Source: Botryosphaeria dothidea
Taxonomy: Eukaryota; Ascomycota; Dothideomycetes; Botryosphaeriales; Botryosphaeriaceae
Reading direction: 5' to 3'
DNA: 64,000 nucleotides
NCBI GenBank assembly: GCA_011503125.2
Contig: WWBZ02000040.1
Coordinates: forward strand, 3,720,001 to 3,784,000
Positions 33,492 to 46,265 of the stretch are shown piece after piece. The notes below the pieces were generated by a model. It worked only from the letters and a program-made list of their open reading frames with translations. It ran no database searches and was not told the origin of the DNA. Both the position numbers and the translations under genes were made by a program. The stretch's first letter is position 1, and every line of letters starts with the position of its first letter.

Positions 33492-36400
33492 CGCAAAGCC
33501 CGTCTTCAGAGGTAGAACAGATATAAGCATGAATATTGAGTTGATTACGATCTATGAAGAGATTCCACATGCTACCAGTATCTGCTGAAAATGGTGCACA
33601 TCGTCACCAATACCAAAGAAAAGCGGATATACAACTTCGAGAGCGACCACACCAACGCGACCTCAGTGATCGTGCCTGATTGCATTATTCACCACTCGAA
33701 GCTTTTGGCACAGGCATACAAACACTCAGTGCGACGTTTCCAGCGAAACAGCAAGCAAAGGCATGCGCCCATCTGACAAAGACAAGGGGCTGAGCAGAGC
33801 GCCTTCGGCATCGAACGACCCGCGCATCCGCGTGCGTGTGAATCGTCACTGAGTCAAGCCGCGGCGCGGGACGAGAAAAAAAAAATCATCGTGTATAAGT
33901 CATGATTCGCAATACAGGGCTGTGGTGGCTGATTCCGGGCAGGAGGCCACGGCGGGCCGGATAGTGGGCCGCGGCGGGCGAGGTCCTTTTCTGTCTTTGG
34001 ACGAGAAATGACTCGGCGAACATGCGCTCTTTATTGTGAAGTGTACGCGTCTGTGCCTTGTGGGTATCGCGGACAACTGATGTGTGAGGTGGCGGTGTTG
34101 GTGGTAGTGGTGTTGCAGGTGCACGCGGGCCGCGTAGCAAGTAGTTCGGCGGGCATTAGGGAGAAGGTGATAAGGGAAGGGTGTTCACGGTCGGGGTAGG
34201 GTGGTATTGCGGCAGAGCCGAGCAGCAGAGCAGGGCGCAGCATGTCACAGCAAGGCGCAAGGCGAAGTGAGGTGCTGCAGGCAAGCAAGCGATGTCTTGC
34301 GCAAAGGCTGGGAGAAGGCCAGTGCTTGGCCTGTCGTTCGGGCGGGCAGCGTGAGTGAGACTGGAGAGGAGAGGAGAGAGAGAGCAGCGGGCATCGCCAG
34401 AAACCACCGCCTCCATCAGGCATCTCCAACCTCCGCACCCTTGGCGTTGGCTTCCTCATCTTATTGCAATGCTTTGATAAGATACATGCCATTTTATGTG
34501 AATCACAGGCAGGTGAGCTTGGTCAGTAGTAGATCTAGATCAAGCCTAAGGCCTTCCCGTGCGCCCTGCAGTAATGCCAGATTGCAAATGCACGGCATGG
34601 TTGTGCCTGAGCCGGCTGAACGCACATCGCTGAATAAGGTCAACAGCAGTCCAGTCGCAGGGATGACATGCTCACGGCTGTCGCCGCGTCGCTGATGAAG
34701 CTTGGGGAAGAGCACTATGGCGCGCGAAGGTTGGCGCCGTGGCTGCCGCCTGGGACGCCCTTCTATGGAAACAGGAAACAGGATCGGGCAATCAGGCAAT
34801 GGACCGAGAATCGAACCATTTTCATCTATTGGCACCAAAACAAGCCTTCGTCGCAATAGAAGGAAAGGGGGGGAGAGTGATGAGCAGAAGGCTTCAGCCA
34901 CGCCGTGTAGTGTGAATGACGACCGACGGACTCGACGCATCTCAGCTCCGGCCCGCTTGGACTCTCTCGACAACGGGGTAGCGCACAAGGTTCCTTGAAG
35001 GCCTGATCAACTCACTATTGCTCTCTCCCTGTCTCTCGCTTTCGCTTAGCCCTGTCGAATCTTTAACCACCGGCTGGCTCCATCTCTGCTTGCTCTTTTC
35101 CCCTTCCGACCTCTGCCCTAGGGAGGACGTGCGCATTATCTTTCTTATTCCCTGTTCTTGGCGGCCTCACCTGCCCAATGCGCATGGCGACTTGCTGTTT
35201 GACATGTCTCACTGCTCAACTCGTTCGCGCACCGCACTCGGCGTCTTTTTTTGATGCCAGTGGCCGACCCGACTTTCTGTGTGCGGTACCTTCTCCACCG
35301 TCGTCCTTAGCCCTAATTGGGCAAGAAATTCCCCTGTGCCGGTTCCCGCGAACATCGTTGCGTTATTGCGGACGGATGGGCGGATGGAACGGACGGGGCG
35401 GTGCGTCCTCGGACTATCCGGATTATCGGGCGATGTTTTTTTTTGTGTGCATTTCGCTTCATTCTCTTGGGCGGTGGAACGTGAAGTGGGGAAAGAGAGG
35501 GGAAGCGTTCATCAATACTCGGTGTCAGTGTCTCTCAGGCGTCTGTGGGCTGCCCTGGTCGACTCATGGCATTGCTCTCTCGCCTGCTGATTGACACAGT
35601 GAATGAGTCGGGCTATCAGTGCTGATGACTGTGTGGTGGACCGACCACTCGGATCATCGTCGTTTGCACTGAGCTGCTCTGTGCGCTGCGGCGTGTGTAG
35701 GGGGAAGCTTTGGGGCACTCTGTAGTAAGAGGGGTAAGAAGAGGTGCAAGGGGACGTCTGCGGCATGTGAGAGAGAGAGAGCGGCACCGCAGGTATCGGC
35801 GCCGGTATGAGCGCCACCGGGAGTGAGCGGTGGGCGTAGGGCTAACTAGCTTGCTGGAGCCCTAAGGGAGGGTGGTGCACTGTGAGGAAGGGGCGTGATA
35901 TTCAGAGCACTGACTGCTGATGAAGGCGACGATGAAGGATCGGTGGCGAGGGGGATTCAGGATGATGGATGCTGCAGCCAGACACACGGGTTCTGCGGCA
36001 AGACTAGGTAGGGTTTTTTTCTGCGACTCCATCCATCACGGCGCATGCCTAATGGTACGTTCTTGCGGTTCGCTCGGGCCTGTCTGCTGGGACGCATGGC
36101 CCATTGTTTCAAGGTCGCCCGCCTCAACACCACCACGAAATAGCTGGCCCCGTCCGCACGCGCATTTCCCCGCTTTCAGGGTCTTTGCCTGCGGGCATAT
36201 CCTGCTGTCTCAAGAACCGCTTCTTCAGGACCAGGTTTGCTTTTGCGGCAATGCGCGTGACATTGATTGTGGCGGCGCTTGCAAAAAAGGTACTTGCCGT
36301 GCAACTAGGCTGATCGAAATAACCTGCCTGTGAAACTAGATCATCCAGATGCACTTGGCGATTAGTGCGGCCTGATGATGATGATGATGATGCAGATTGA

Positions 36401-37466
36401 AAATCAACTTTGGTTAATTGGATTGGCAGCATCATCCCAAGCAAACCGAGGACCGTCCGAATGCCGAGTGCAGCAGTGTCGTCGATGGTCCTTCTTGGTA
36501 GCTGCGCGGTGGTGTTGGCAGAATCTCCGGCCATGTGAAATCGGGCCTAGGGCTACGAGGGTAAGCGGATCCCCCCAGGCTGGGCATTCCGCAATATTCC
36601 ATACGCCAATGCTCCCGCGCTGCTCCAATCCAAGATTGCCAAATTTAAGAAAAGAGAGACAAGAGACATGAGATGGGGCTCGCAATCCCCTCGCTTCGCG
36701 CTATATGCCGATGGCGTGTGCTTCCGTCAATTTTGCGCCTCGCCAGCGGCGCGGATGCCCGTCCGCCCTGCCGGAACATGAGTAAGGACGTGAGCGTGGA
36801 AAATAGGGAGGAGGCGTCCATCATGTTCCATCATGCGGGCCGTTGTGGGCCACTCGGCCTTCGCTAAGCCGACCGCGAATACAGCGGCGACGAAAAAAAA
36901 TCATATCCATGCACGTGGCCTGCAGGGTTCCCGCTGTGCCAGAAAAAGACCACAGTTGTAGGGAGAGAGTGGGGATCAGCATGGAGAAGGACGAGAGAGA
37001 AACGCCGAGCTGGGCAGCGAGTCGCGCTGAGGGCGGCGCAGCAACGCTGCGATGCCAATAGCGGAGCAGACGGCGGACCCGGAAGACGGAGATTCTTCCG
37101 GCCGAACTGCTGAAGAAGGGGGGAGCATGCATCGGCGAGCATCGGCGAGTATCGTCGTCTGGACCCCTCATAGAGCCGTCGTTATTGAGGAGCAATGGGG
37201 AACATGGCCGTGATCTTCTTCGTTTCACCCACAGCCCAGTTCCAAATGCGTCCGTCTGCAGCGGCCGCAGTATCCACCATCACCGCCGGCGAGCCCGTGG
37301 ATGGGACGCGGGCCCCTCTGCCTGTCTTGGAATTCCCGCTTTTGGCAGCGGAGAAGGCTGCAAGCTACGAAAATCAGGACGAGGAACGGCACTGCCGCGC
37401 GAAGGGAGCCGGCGCCGCTCAGCACCCTCCGCCGCTTGGCCAGTGTGAAGCGGCGCGAGATCGGGG

Positions 37467-37523
37467 ATACGGTAGGGCAGAGCCTATGGCGCGCGAGATA
37501 CGATAGGGCAATACGGTAGGGCA
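37467..37523. repeat. Short direct repeats ATACGRTAGGGCA
   Basis: Three 13-bp copies at 37467-37479, 37498-37510 and 37511-37523, the last two adjacent. A partial GGTAGGGCA copy lies near 37680. No role is evident. Confidence 0.75.
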
Positions 37524-39535
37524 AGAGGACGTGGAGCATATAGTTGAGGATGTGAAGGCGATGTGTGCGTATCATGTCCCAAGTGGGAGATGCGCACGAG
37601 TGGGTGAGTACGAGAGGGCCAGTGGTAGCGCGGCCTAAGCGTGGGAGAAAAGTCCGGTGGGATGAGCCGGTGGGATGTGGTAGGGCACGCGCGGGATGCG
37701 CGCGACACGGGCACGATGCGGCGGTGGAGGAGGTCGTTCGCGGGCACGGGAAAAGCATGACTGCGGCACCGGGCGGCGGTTGGGCAAGCGGGCGCGACTC
37801 GGCCGGTGGGTTGACTCGCGGAGGTCTCAGGTGAGGCCGCCGGAGCGGCAGAGGCCAGCACGGACTTGGGGAGTGCTGAGAAAAGCCGGCAGGGCTGAAG
37901 ATCGGCAGGACCGGCGTGCGCTCGTGCCCTTAGACTCACGGCGAAATCCTCGACTCGGGGGTGACAGGGCGGAGGGCAGAAATGCTTGTGCGCGGGAGCG
38001 AGAGTCAGAGAAAAACAGACGGGAAATTTCCGCGTTGCTGATTGATCAATGTCTGGAGATGAGGGAGCGGCGGCGATCACCAGCGCGCATGCTGGTGCGA
38101 GGCGCCGCCGAACGAAAGCGAGCGTGCATGGCATGCCTTGCTGCTGCTGCCGCTATCTTTGCTGCGGTACTGCTACAATCCAATACAATAGTGCTTGCTG
38201 CTGGCGACCGTTGCGCGCTCGGAGCAGCGGGTGGCGGTGTTCTGTGTCGCGGGCGGCGCTGTCTGCGACGGCGTGCGAGGCTCGCGGCCATGGAGGTGAG
38301 GAGCGGTCGGACCGAAAGCTTCCCGCGATTTGCCGATGGGAGGCACGGAAGTGCGCCTCGGGGTCTGCCTCAGCGCAGTGCGGAGCAGAGGGCTGAAAGG
38401 CGGTGATGAGCATCGCTTATTGTTCGGGTGGGGTTAGGAGCATCGTGAGATGGCCGGTCTGGTGTTGAGGCTGTGCCGGGCAGGCGGTCCGTGGGTGCGT
38501 TACGTTTTTTTTGCTTCTTCTTACAACGTCGTTTCGTTACGCCGACGCACTACGCCCGTACCGGGCAGCAGGGTGACCGCGGCAAACGACAGGGCAGCGA
38601 CAAGGGGCCACTCTTGCGCGAGCGCGGGCGGGCTGCCCCGGCGGAGACAGAGATGGCCCTGGCGCCGGTCGGCTGCATGCTCGACAGGGAAATGCCTCTC
38701 CGACGACGCCCAGTGGCCGCCGCCCTGTGCCCAAGGCACACCATCACGCTCACAAACCACCGCTTCATCCCCAACGACCACTTTTTTCTCTGCCCGGGAG
38801 GCCGTCCATCAGTGGCCCCTGCGCGTCTTCGGTCCCAGCACAGCGGCCTGTGTGTGGCGGAGCAGTAAGGCCAGTCGGTTTAAGCGGCGAGGCGCAGCCA
38901 AACCGCAGCGGAAAAACACACTGCAACAACAACATGCCAATGTCCAGTATCCTGCGGCCGCAGGGTAGCAGTTTGATCGACACTCCGGCGCGGGCGCGCT
39001 TGTGCGGGTTGCAGCGGCATGGTGCTCTTCTCCTCAACGCCGCCGGAGCTCTCTCCAAACATAGCGCCGGCAAATGGCTGTAGTGCTCGTCTGCCCAACC
39101 CCCAACGCCGCTGACTTCATACCGCCGTCCGTCGTCCTGACAGCCGCTCGTCCTACTGCTCGCTAACGCGCCCTTGGGCCCCTCTGGGACTGGAGGCACG
39201 TTTTGTGTACCCTGTCGAACGGTCGTCCCATTCTTCCCAATTAGGAAGGACGGGCGATGACAGCATGCTACGGGGCACCCTCTCTTGCTATTTGCGTTTG
39301 CGCTGCCTGCCATCAGCCCATTCTTGCGAGCAGCTGAAACGGCCGGACGAGACGGGCTCGCTGCCAGCATCATGGTCGTCATCGCGCCGGCTGCGGAGGA
39401 TGTTGCTCCAGGATGGCCAAGCCGCACCTTGTTTTTCGCGGCGCTGTGCAACAGGCAGCTTTTGCCCCGGTGGACAGTTCACGCTAGCGATGCGGCGGCG
39501 GCGCTGCGGCGCGCGCGCGGTTGGAAGCGCGGCGT

Positions 39536-39556
39536 GGGCGTGGGAGTGGGAGTGGG
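39536..39556 (+). repeat. G-quadruplex-type tract
   Basis: Four GGG triplets at regular 6-bp spacing separated by three bases each. This satisfies the G3-N1-7 rule for an intramolecular quadruplex on the plus strand. It is in the gene-free region. Confidence 0.7.
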
Positions 39557-41229
39557 AGTGGTCGCGCGGTCGATGACTAAACGTGCTCATTTTGCTCTGT
39601 CTGTATCTTTCTGCCCTTCTGCTTGCTGGCTGCGGTTGCTGCTGTTCCTCATGGCTGCTCGCTCTCGCTTCCTCTTGCGCCGTTGGCCGTCGATTGTTGA
39701 CTGATTTGGAGCCGCGCCACCAACAGCCGACGGGCTGATCGACTGGCGTGCCGGTTGATCTTGTCTGCCTCAGGCGAGTGTCCCGAGAGACACGAAGAAT
39801 GCTGGCGGCGGCTGCAGTGTCACGTCGCGTGCGCTGTAAGGGCGGTTGCCGTGGCGGTCTTCGTGGCAGCTGCCCGTCATCGCACGGCAGGTGGTGCGAC
39901 GAAGCCGGCGATGCGTATTCCGGGGCTGGCATGGCTGCTCGGCGTGCGGTGGCAGGGCGGCGGCGGCACTGCGACCACATGGCGAGCCGGTTGTGCTTGG
40001 GTTCCTTGCGCTGCGGGCTGAGCTTAAGTCGTCTGCATGTGTTGTCTTGCGCGCTGGTTTTACTTGCGTTTCCAAAGGCTCCCGGCTTCCCGAGCGCGCA
40101 GTCGCCGGCCGACCACCGCTGCCCATGTGTGTGTGTTGCGCAACCTCGTGGAACTGCCTGACATTGGTGCTGCACGCCGAATTTTCCAGAGCCTCTTAGC
40201 CCAAAGTCTATTTGCTCCTACTGCGCTCCCAGCATTCGCAACCGCCGCTGCTTCGGGCTTGGGTGCTCGCCTGTCGTGCGCTGTGATTGGTGACGCGTGG
40301 CCTCCTGCACTTGCTCTTTTCGCCCGGCCTTGTCCGGGTGCGCCCCTTACAGCATCTATGCAAATCTCACTGCTAGTCGTTGCTTAAGGTTATCCTTGGG
40401 AATTTGATATTCGCTGGGCCAAAGCGTGTGGCTTTCGGCTCTCTCCTAGCCCTATCTTGACAAGATACTTGGCCCTCCGTCCCTTCCGGATACATGGGAA
40501 ACAGATATTCGATAGTGAGAAACCAATCCCCTCTTCGAGAGCTCCCAATAGCGCCGCAGCTATGCAATTCTGAAAACAGAAACAACTGAAACACTCGCCG
40601 TGCCTGCCCGACCTGCCCCGAGCCCCGGCTATTTTCCCCACGCTACTCTTGCGCGGCCCCAAACTCTTGGAACAAAAAAGAATCCCGCTATTCCCTGCGC
40701 CAAAGATAGATCCTTGCCAGATGCCCAAAAAATGCAAAAAAAATGTGTGCTTCGCTTTGCTCGCTCGAAAAAATAATAATGTTGCTCGGAGAAACGGATG
40801 CTTCTCGGCGCTGCTTGCCGTGTCGTACAGGATAATCTCGCTCCCGTCCGGCGATATAAACAGTGAGGCCGAATCAAGGTCGTTCAAGTGCAGATGCGAC
40901 TCATGAGATTGCAAGCATGATCGTCATGTCGTAAAAGCGGTGAGAGGATTGCAGATGCGCGCTGGCCCGCCCGGTGGCGGATAGGGGCGGTGCGTCGCCG
41001 TGACTGTTGACTGCAGTGTCGATGTTTGAGCATGTGGTCGAACAAGTTGTTTGCGACTGCCCGTGTGCTTCTCACATCGTATCTCCTCGACCTTTGCCTT
41101 TGAAGTTCGGGTCGTGGGTGTCGAACTTAATTGTAGGCTGAGAGTGGTGGTGTTGGTGGTGGTGGTGGTGAGGTTGGTGAGACTGATCCCTGGAAGAAAC
41201 GAATTCGATTCAGCCTCGTCCTTTTGTCT

Positions 41230-43133
41230 CTAGGTCCATACCGTCGGAGTGGCCACGAACCCGCCGGTATATCCAAGTCCCATCCCACCACCAAAGTTAA
41301 ACATGTTGTCCTCGTGCGCGTAGCTGATGGGCGGTGCTGCCGGCGATCCGAGCGGCGAGGAGTAGGCGCTGCTAGGCCTATAGTCTATAGCGGACCTAGG
41401 AACCTCCAAGTACGGCGAGCGAGCCTCCATGATTCCAGGAGCTTGCACGTGTAAAGGGGAGGGCGCGAAGGCAGGGCTCAGGCTCTGACCGTAGCCATAC
41501 TCCTGAATTTGGGTCTCTAGGTCGAGGTTCAGCGTGTCCAGGCCATAAGGGTCCTGCTTGATCTGCAGATCGTCCGTCTGTTGACGAGACCACTCCCGAC
41601 GCGTCCGATACGAAGAGGCGGTATCCCGGGGGAAATCCATCAGGTATACGGCCGTCTGGACTGCCTGTGCGTAGCCTTGAGTCGCTTGCAGGGTGTTGAC
41701 ATAGCGGATGATTTCTTCTAGCGGCAACAGAGCGTTGTCTGCACAGAAAGCGGCACCGATGTCAGGGAATATCGGTTCGATCGCGACGGCGGCGGCGTAG
41801 AAGAACGAGAGCACTAGCAGGACGTTGATATCGCCGCTTCTAGCAGACAGCAAAGAAATCGGCACCCAGAAAAGCCACTTCCGCAGCGCATACAGCTGTT
41901 GAAACTGATCTTCAGGAGTCTGCGGTGGATTCGATATTCTCAAGCGCTCCACGTAGCCCTTCAGCTGCTCCAACCACTTGCTCTCCTGGTCGTAGTTCGC
42001 CAAGTACGGCTGCAACCGCTGGATGTTGCTGTGAACCAGCTGCAGAGTCGCGAGGTGGTCACGGCGAGCGTCAGGCCCAACGAAGGATCCAGCCGAGGTC
42101 ATGAAAGACTGGGAAACGGTCGCGCCCTGTTCCGTAATGTAATCCGCAAACGCCGACTCATGTCTCCATGGCTGCATGGCGTTGACGATCTGTGAAAATC
42201 TGCGTTAGTGGGACATATGAACACATAGTGATCTCACCGCGCCTGAGTCGCAGGAGAGGAGGTCCTACCGTCTTGATGCCCGTCATGAGCGATGCCCATC
42301 CACGCCTGAAACAGATCGTCAGCACGAACACATTGCTGCGCCGTATGGACGCGGGAAACTCACCAGTCCGTGGCTTGCCATGATAGCAGCAACGAGGAAG
42401 CCAAAATCGCGTCCGAGTTCGCCCTAGAGAAGTTGCCAATTGCCTCGTGGAGGCCCTTGAGGGCGATACCACCGTGGGCAATGGCTAGATTCCGCGTCTC
42501 GGTCGACTGCGAAATCCAGGCGAGGTGGGAAGCGGAGAAGGCTAGGATGGAGTGCATGACAAAGGGATATGAGGAAGCGATGCTCAAAAACCTGCCAATC
42601 CGGTCAGCTAGTGCACTGGCGAATACGAAGGCCCCTCCAGCTAGTGAAGGAGGAGGGCCCACTCACTTCGGCATGTTCTCCGCCCAGACGGTGAGCTTGG
42701 AGGTCCGGCCGCGGAACATCTCGTTGGAGATGGACGACAGGTGGTGGATCAGGCGGAGATCCGTCTTGGAGTAGTTGCGCCATTGGGGCTGCGGATACAC
42801 ATTGAGCTCCGGGAAGGGGAATTCGCCGGTGGACTGCCAGATGTTGATTGTCGCCTCGATCTCAGGGGTCCACAGGAGGTTGGGCTGCTGCGGTCCTTTG
42901 GGACTGTCGGGTGCGGCTGAGGCCGGGTTGTCGTTGTAGTCGCAGCGAACCTGGTGCTTGGTGCAATTGCGACTGCAGCAGCGTCAGTAGGGCTCCAGGC
43001 AACACGCAGAGGCAGCAACGTACCATTGCGGGAAGGTTTCGTCACAGCGAATGTGCCGCTTCTTGCAGGTCTTGCAGCCTTTCCGCGACTTGGTGTGGCT
43101 GCGGCGCGAGGGACCACCACCGGGACCGGCCAT
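41230..43133 (-). CDS. Zn2Cys6 transcription factor, 5 exons
   Basis: A nuclear DNA-binding regulator. Exons 43133-43024, 42972-42667, 42591-42364, 42305-42269 and 42189-41230 join in frame to 546 residues. The zinc cluster is canonical: C20, C23, C30, C37, C40 and C47 (C-x2-C-x6-C-x6-C-x2-C-x6-C), preceded by S-R-K-G-C-K-T-C as in Upc2-type fungal factors, and split by intron 1. The segment F-V-M-H-S-I-L-A-F-S-A-S-H-L and the following helical region are typical of that group (Fungal_trans_2/DUF3468-like). The C-terminal 120 residues are rich in Pro, Ser, Tyr and Gly. Target genes cannot be told from sequence. Flanking regions are unusually long: 10.4 kb gene-free downstream and 3.1 kb upstream. 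Confidence 0.88.
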
Positions 43134-46100
43134 TGCGAATGAAGTAGCGTTCGGGGAGCGGGGAGGAGGGGAGAGGGTTTTTCTGCGCCTCGGGATAGCG
43201 GCACGAGGCGGGGTTGCGGGCCTTCAAATCCCCCCGCGCGTGCAGGCGGTGGTGAAGCTGGGCAACGGCGTCGCCGTGATGGTAGTAGAGCTGGGCTGAC
43301 CGAGTTGTCGAGGGCTTACTCAGGCAGGTTGCAGGGCAGGTGAGCGAGAGTGAGTTGTAGCGACGGTGCGGTCTGCGAACGAGGTAAGGCTGATATGCAC
43401 CGTTGGCAGGCTAACGAATGTGACGGCGGAAAGCCAAAGCGAGCGTTTGAGTTGGTTCCCTGCAGCGAGTCCGCCGGGCACAGCTGAGAACCAGGCTACT
43501 CTTATGGCTTGTGCGAGGTTCCGCTGGCGGCCCATGATGGCAGCTCAGTGATCAGACTGAGTGAGAGGTGCCGAGCGCAGGGACTGGCATGCATGTCCAC
43601 AAATAGAACCGGCTACTGCTGAAATTGCCTAGTCAGCGAGTGCTCAAGCTCCCGTTAGTTAACCTTCTCCACGAGTTGCTGGCAGGGAACGTGATCAGAT
43701 GCGGTCGTATCATGGATGATGGCATAGCCCCCCGCTGTAACGCTTGGGTGTTAAGCTCACCAGACGGATCCAGGCACGCGGTCCGTTTCGGGCGGACGTC
43801 GAATGGCGAGCAGGGCGCTGGCCAAAACGGGCGAGCGTGCGGTGGTGGCCGCCTGCGCCTGCGACGGCCGCTGCCCGTGGGCCTGCCCCCAGTGCCCTTG
43901 CCCTCGCCCTCGGCCCTCAATGCCCCCCTCGATGCCCCCGGCGCTGGATGGCTTGCATGAAGCAGACCGCCACATTCGCCGACGCCCGAGCGCTGCTGTG
44001 CTGTGCTGTGCTGAGAGCGATCGGGAGCAGCGAATGAGACAGCCTCTGCGAGGGACTGCCGCAACGGGCAAGGCGGAGGATCGAGCGCAGCTGCCACAGG
44101 GTCCGCTAGATCGCGTGCGGCAGCTGCAGCGGCGGCTATATTTAGCAGAGGGCACGCCCGCCCGCGACGAGCTGAAGGCCTCCACGCGCGCCGCCGCCTG
44201 CTGCTGCTGCTGCTGGCTGCTCAGGCCGCTGGCTGCTGGCTCTCCGGGGCTCGCGGCGGCGCTGCTGGATGAGCTGGCGGTGCCCCGGGCGGGCGTGCGC
44301 GCACCTGGCCGCCTTTGCACGGCGTTGAGGCGCACCCGATTCGTGCATATTGGCTGCTGGCCCCTGCGCGCGTACTGCAATAACTTTCACGTCGCGTCAG
44401 TAACAAAACGGCCGCGCCCAGCGCCAGACGGAGCGAAGGCAGATCGCCGGCCCCACCGCGCGCGATGCGAGAGGCCGGCGGTGGAGCGGCGGCAGCGGGC
44501 GGCGACGTGAAACTGGGCGGCGCTGGGCGAAGCGAGCGCGGCCGGGGGGTGTTCTGCGATGCTGGCAGCCAGGGCACGGCGACGGGGCCTGCCACCGGCT
44601 CCGGGACCGGGACTGGCGACTGGCGGCTGGGACTGGGACTGGCACACTCCAAACTGGCGCTGGCCTCTGCTCCGGCTGGTGCTGGGCTGGTGCTGGGCTG
44701 GTGCCGGCCCTGGTGCTGGTGCTGGCCGGGGCTTGCAAGGGCGCTGGGCTGCCACTGCGCCTCGGCAGCCCGGCGTCCGCCCGTAAGGCTGAGCGATGCT
44801 CTCTCGATGACGTCTAGCGAGTAAGGAGGTCTCTGCACCCTCTGCCCGGGGGAGGGAGTGCAGGACGCAACGTCGTATCCCCCCCCCTCCGAGCCTAGCA
44901 GGTAGTATTGACGGCGCGTGCATGCGCGCCCGCGGCGGCGGCCACGGCTTTTAACAGTTGATCGCCACGCGCAAGAATCTGATAACCTCGCTAAATATAG
45001 ACCCCAGCCTGCTGACCCGCCAAGCCTGCTGCAGCACCAGCAGCTCCAATATCGCGAAGTGTCGCGACGCCAAGGGGCTGCTGCCCTGTGGCCGTCCCCG
45101 TGGCCGTGACCGCGGCTGAACGCACTCACGCTCGCCGCCGGCCGACTCATTGCGCCTGGGCGGCCTTGGCGCGTCGTTCGATGAAACGGCTGCCAGACTC
45201 AAGTCACCCGTTGCGCAGCCGCCTCCCCGAGTCATCGCAGCAGAGAGCAGCTGTGTGCCTGTCGCGCCTGTGTGCCGTTTTGTGCACGCCGCTGCAACGG
45301 CTGCACGGTATTTTTAGCGCCGTGGTGCACGAATGATCTGGCCCGCATGGCCTTCCATTGCTTCCATGGGATTTCGGGCAAGCCACGCTCCAAACCTCTG
45401 GGAACTGCCTGGGGTCGCGGGAAGGCGGGATACGAGTCCGACCGCCGCGCGCTGTGCCCTCTCAAAGCCCGTTATGCACCTGCTAAGCGACTGCCCACCG
45501 CTGCCCGCATCCCGGCGCGGCGCGCGTGAGAATATCAAATACCCGGCCTGCTGAGCCAGCATGCTTCCGGAACCTAGCTCACCACCAGCAAACGCTCAGG
45601 GGCCCGCGTGCTACCGCATGGATTGCGCTGCATGGAAAAGGCCGTCAGCCGCATCATCTTGCCCGCAGGGCTGTCCATGATGGCGGCTGATGAGCAAGGC
45701 TGACGCTGTCGGCCCTATCGGTGGTCGAACCACCGAAACACAATACATGCCCACCTAGCACGCGGAATCGCCGGACACCGCTCAGAGACCACTATGAAAC
45801 TTCCTCAGCAGCCTGGAACGCCCAAACTGATCTGTTCGTCTTCGCGCCGGTCTTGACCAATCCCGCTAAGCGATGGCAACCCGGTGAAGAACTGCTACCT
45901 ACAGCTACCTATTTGGAAAACGCCTCGCAATGTTCCGCCGAAAGGAAAACGAACTGCATCGCCCGACGAAACGCTACGATACGCTTTCTGCCGGCTCCTA
46001 CATGCCGGTCATCCCGCCGACGCCCTGAGGGAGTATACGCAAAAAGAGCCGCTCAAAAATCACTGTCTATATATGTCGTCGACCCCTGACGATGATTCAA

Positions 46101-46265
46101 ATGTTCGACCAATCAATCCGCAAACACGCTGCCCATTCCTCCACCACTTGATGCTTTTCAAATCCGCTGTTTCTCCCACCCTCGTTCCTGTAGTTCCTAC
46201 TCGCTGCTCCCTGTGCCGTCTCTCTGCTTGCCGAGTCAAGTTAATGCGGCCGAATAGACCCGCCT
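43134..46265. other. Long GC-rich upstream region of the second Zn2Cys6 gene
   Basis: A 3.1-kb spacer from the regulator start (-) to the Kap104 stop (-). Its centre is very GC-rich with CTG/CAG-like and GCTGG repeats. Overlapping Ala/Arg/Pro-rich frames occur in all frames and are not believable genes. A long promoter or 5' leader for the regulator is plausible. Confidence 0.45.
44602..44735. repeat. Imperfect GC-rich minisatellite
   Basis: Two patches of degenerate tandem repeats with strong G bias on the plus strand: GGGACTGGC-like units at about 44602-44643 and GCTGGGCTGGT-like units at about 44675-44735. They lie in the upstream region of the second Zn2Cys6 gene. Confidence 0.65.

Larger units (their letters stand above)
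30803..33900. other. Gene-free region, lower-GC part
   Basis: From the WD-repeat start to about 33.9 kb the sequence has lower GC than its surroundings and only short frames under 85 codons, none domain-like. It holds a near-perfect palindrome at 33394-33425 and two C-run/A-run tracts at 33264-33286 and 33466-33491. I find no tRNA and no transposase-like frame. Confidence 0.5.
33901..41229. other. Gene-free region, GC-rich part
   Basis: About 7.3 kb without a supported gene, ending at the stop of the second Zn2Cys6 regulator. Frames up to about 295 codons are open on both strands, but their translations are Arg/Ala/Pro/Ser-rich, overlap in several frames and match no domain. This is what high GC alone produces. 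Small repeats occur: GA-rich at about 34368-34384, ATACGRTAGGGCA copies at 37467-37523, GATGAT at about 36373-36390, a G-triplet tract at 39536-39556 and a GGT run at about 41143-41170. It may hold long UTRs or noncoding RNA; nothing proves it. Confidence 0.45.

Noticed and set aside
34790..34830. Possible tRNA T-arm (GGTTCGATT on the minus strand)
   Set aside because: The flanking five bases do not pair as a T-stem and no acceptor or anticodon stem is found.
39288..40175. 295-codon minus-strand frame with a His-Ser repeat
   Set aside because: Translation is low-complexity and overlaps other open frames. The H-S repeat comes from a GTGGGA-type DNA repeat. No homology recognised and no splice partners.
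44221..45150. 309-codon minus-strand frame
   Set aside because: It is repeat-driven, Ser/Ala/Pro/Arg-rich sequence over the GC-rich minisatellite; no domain.
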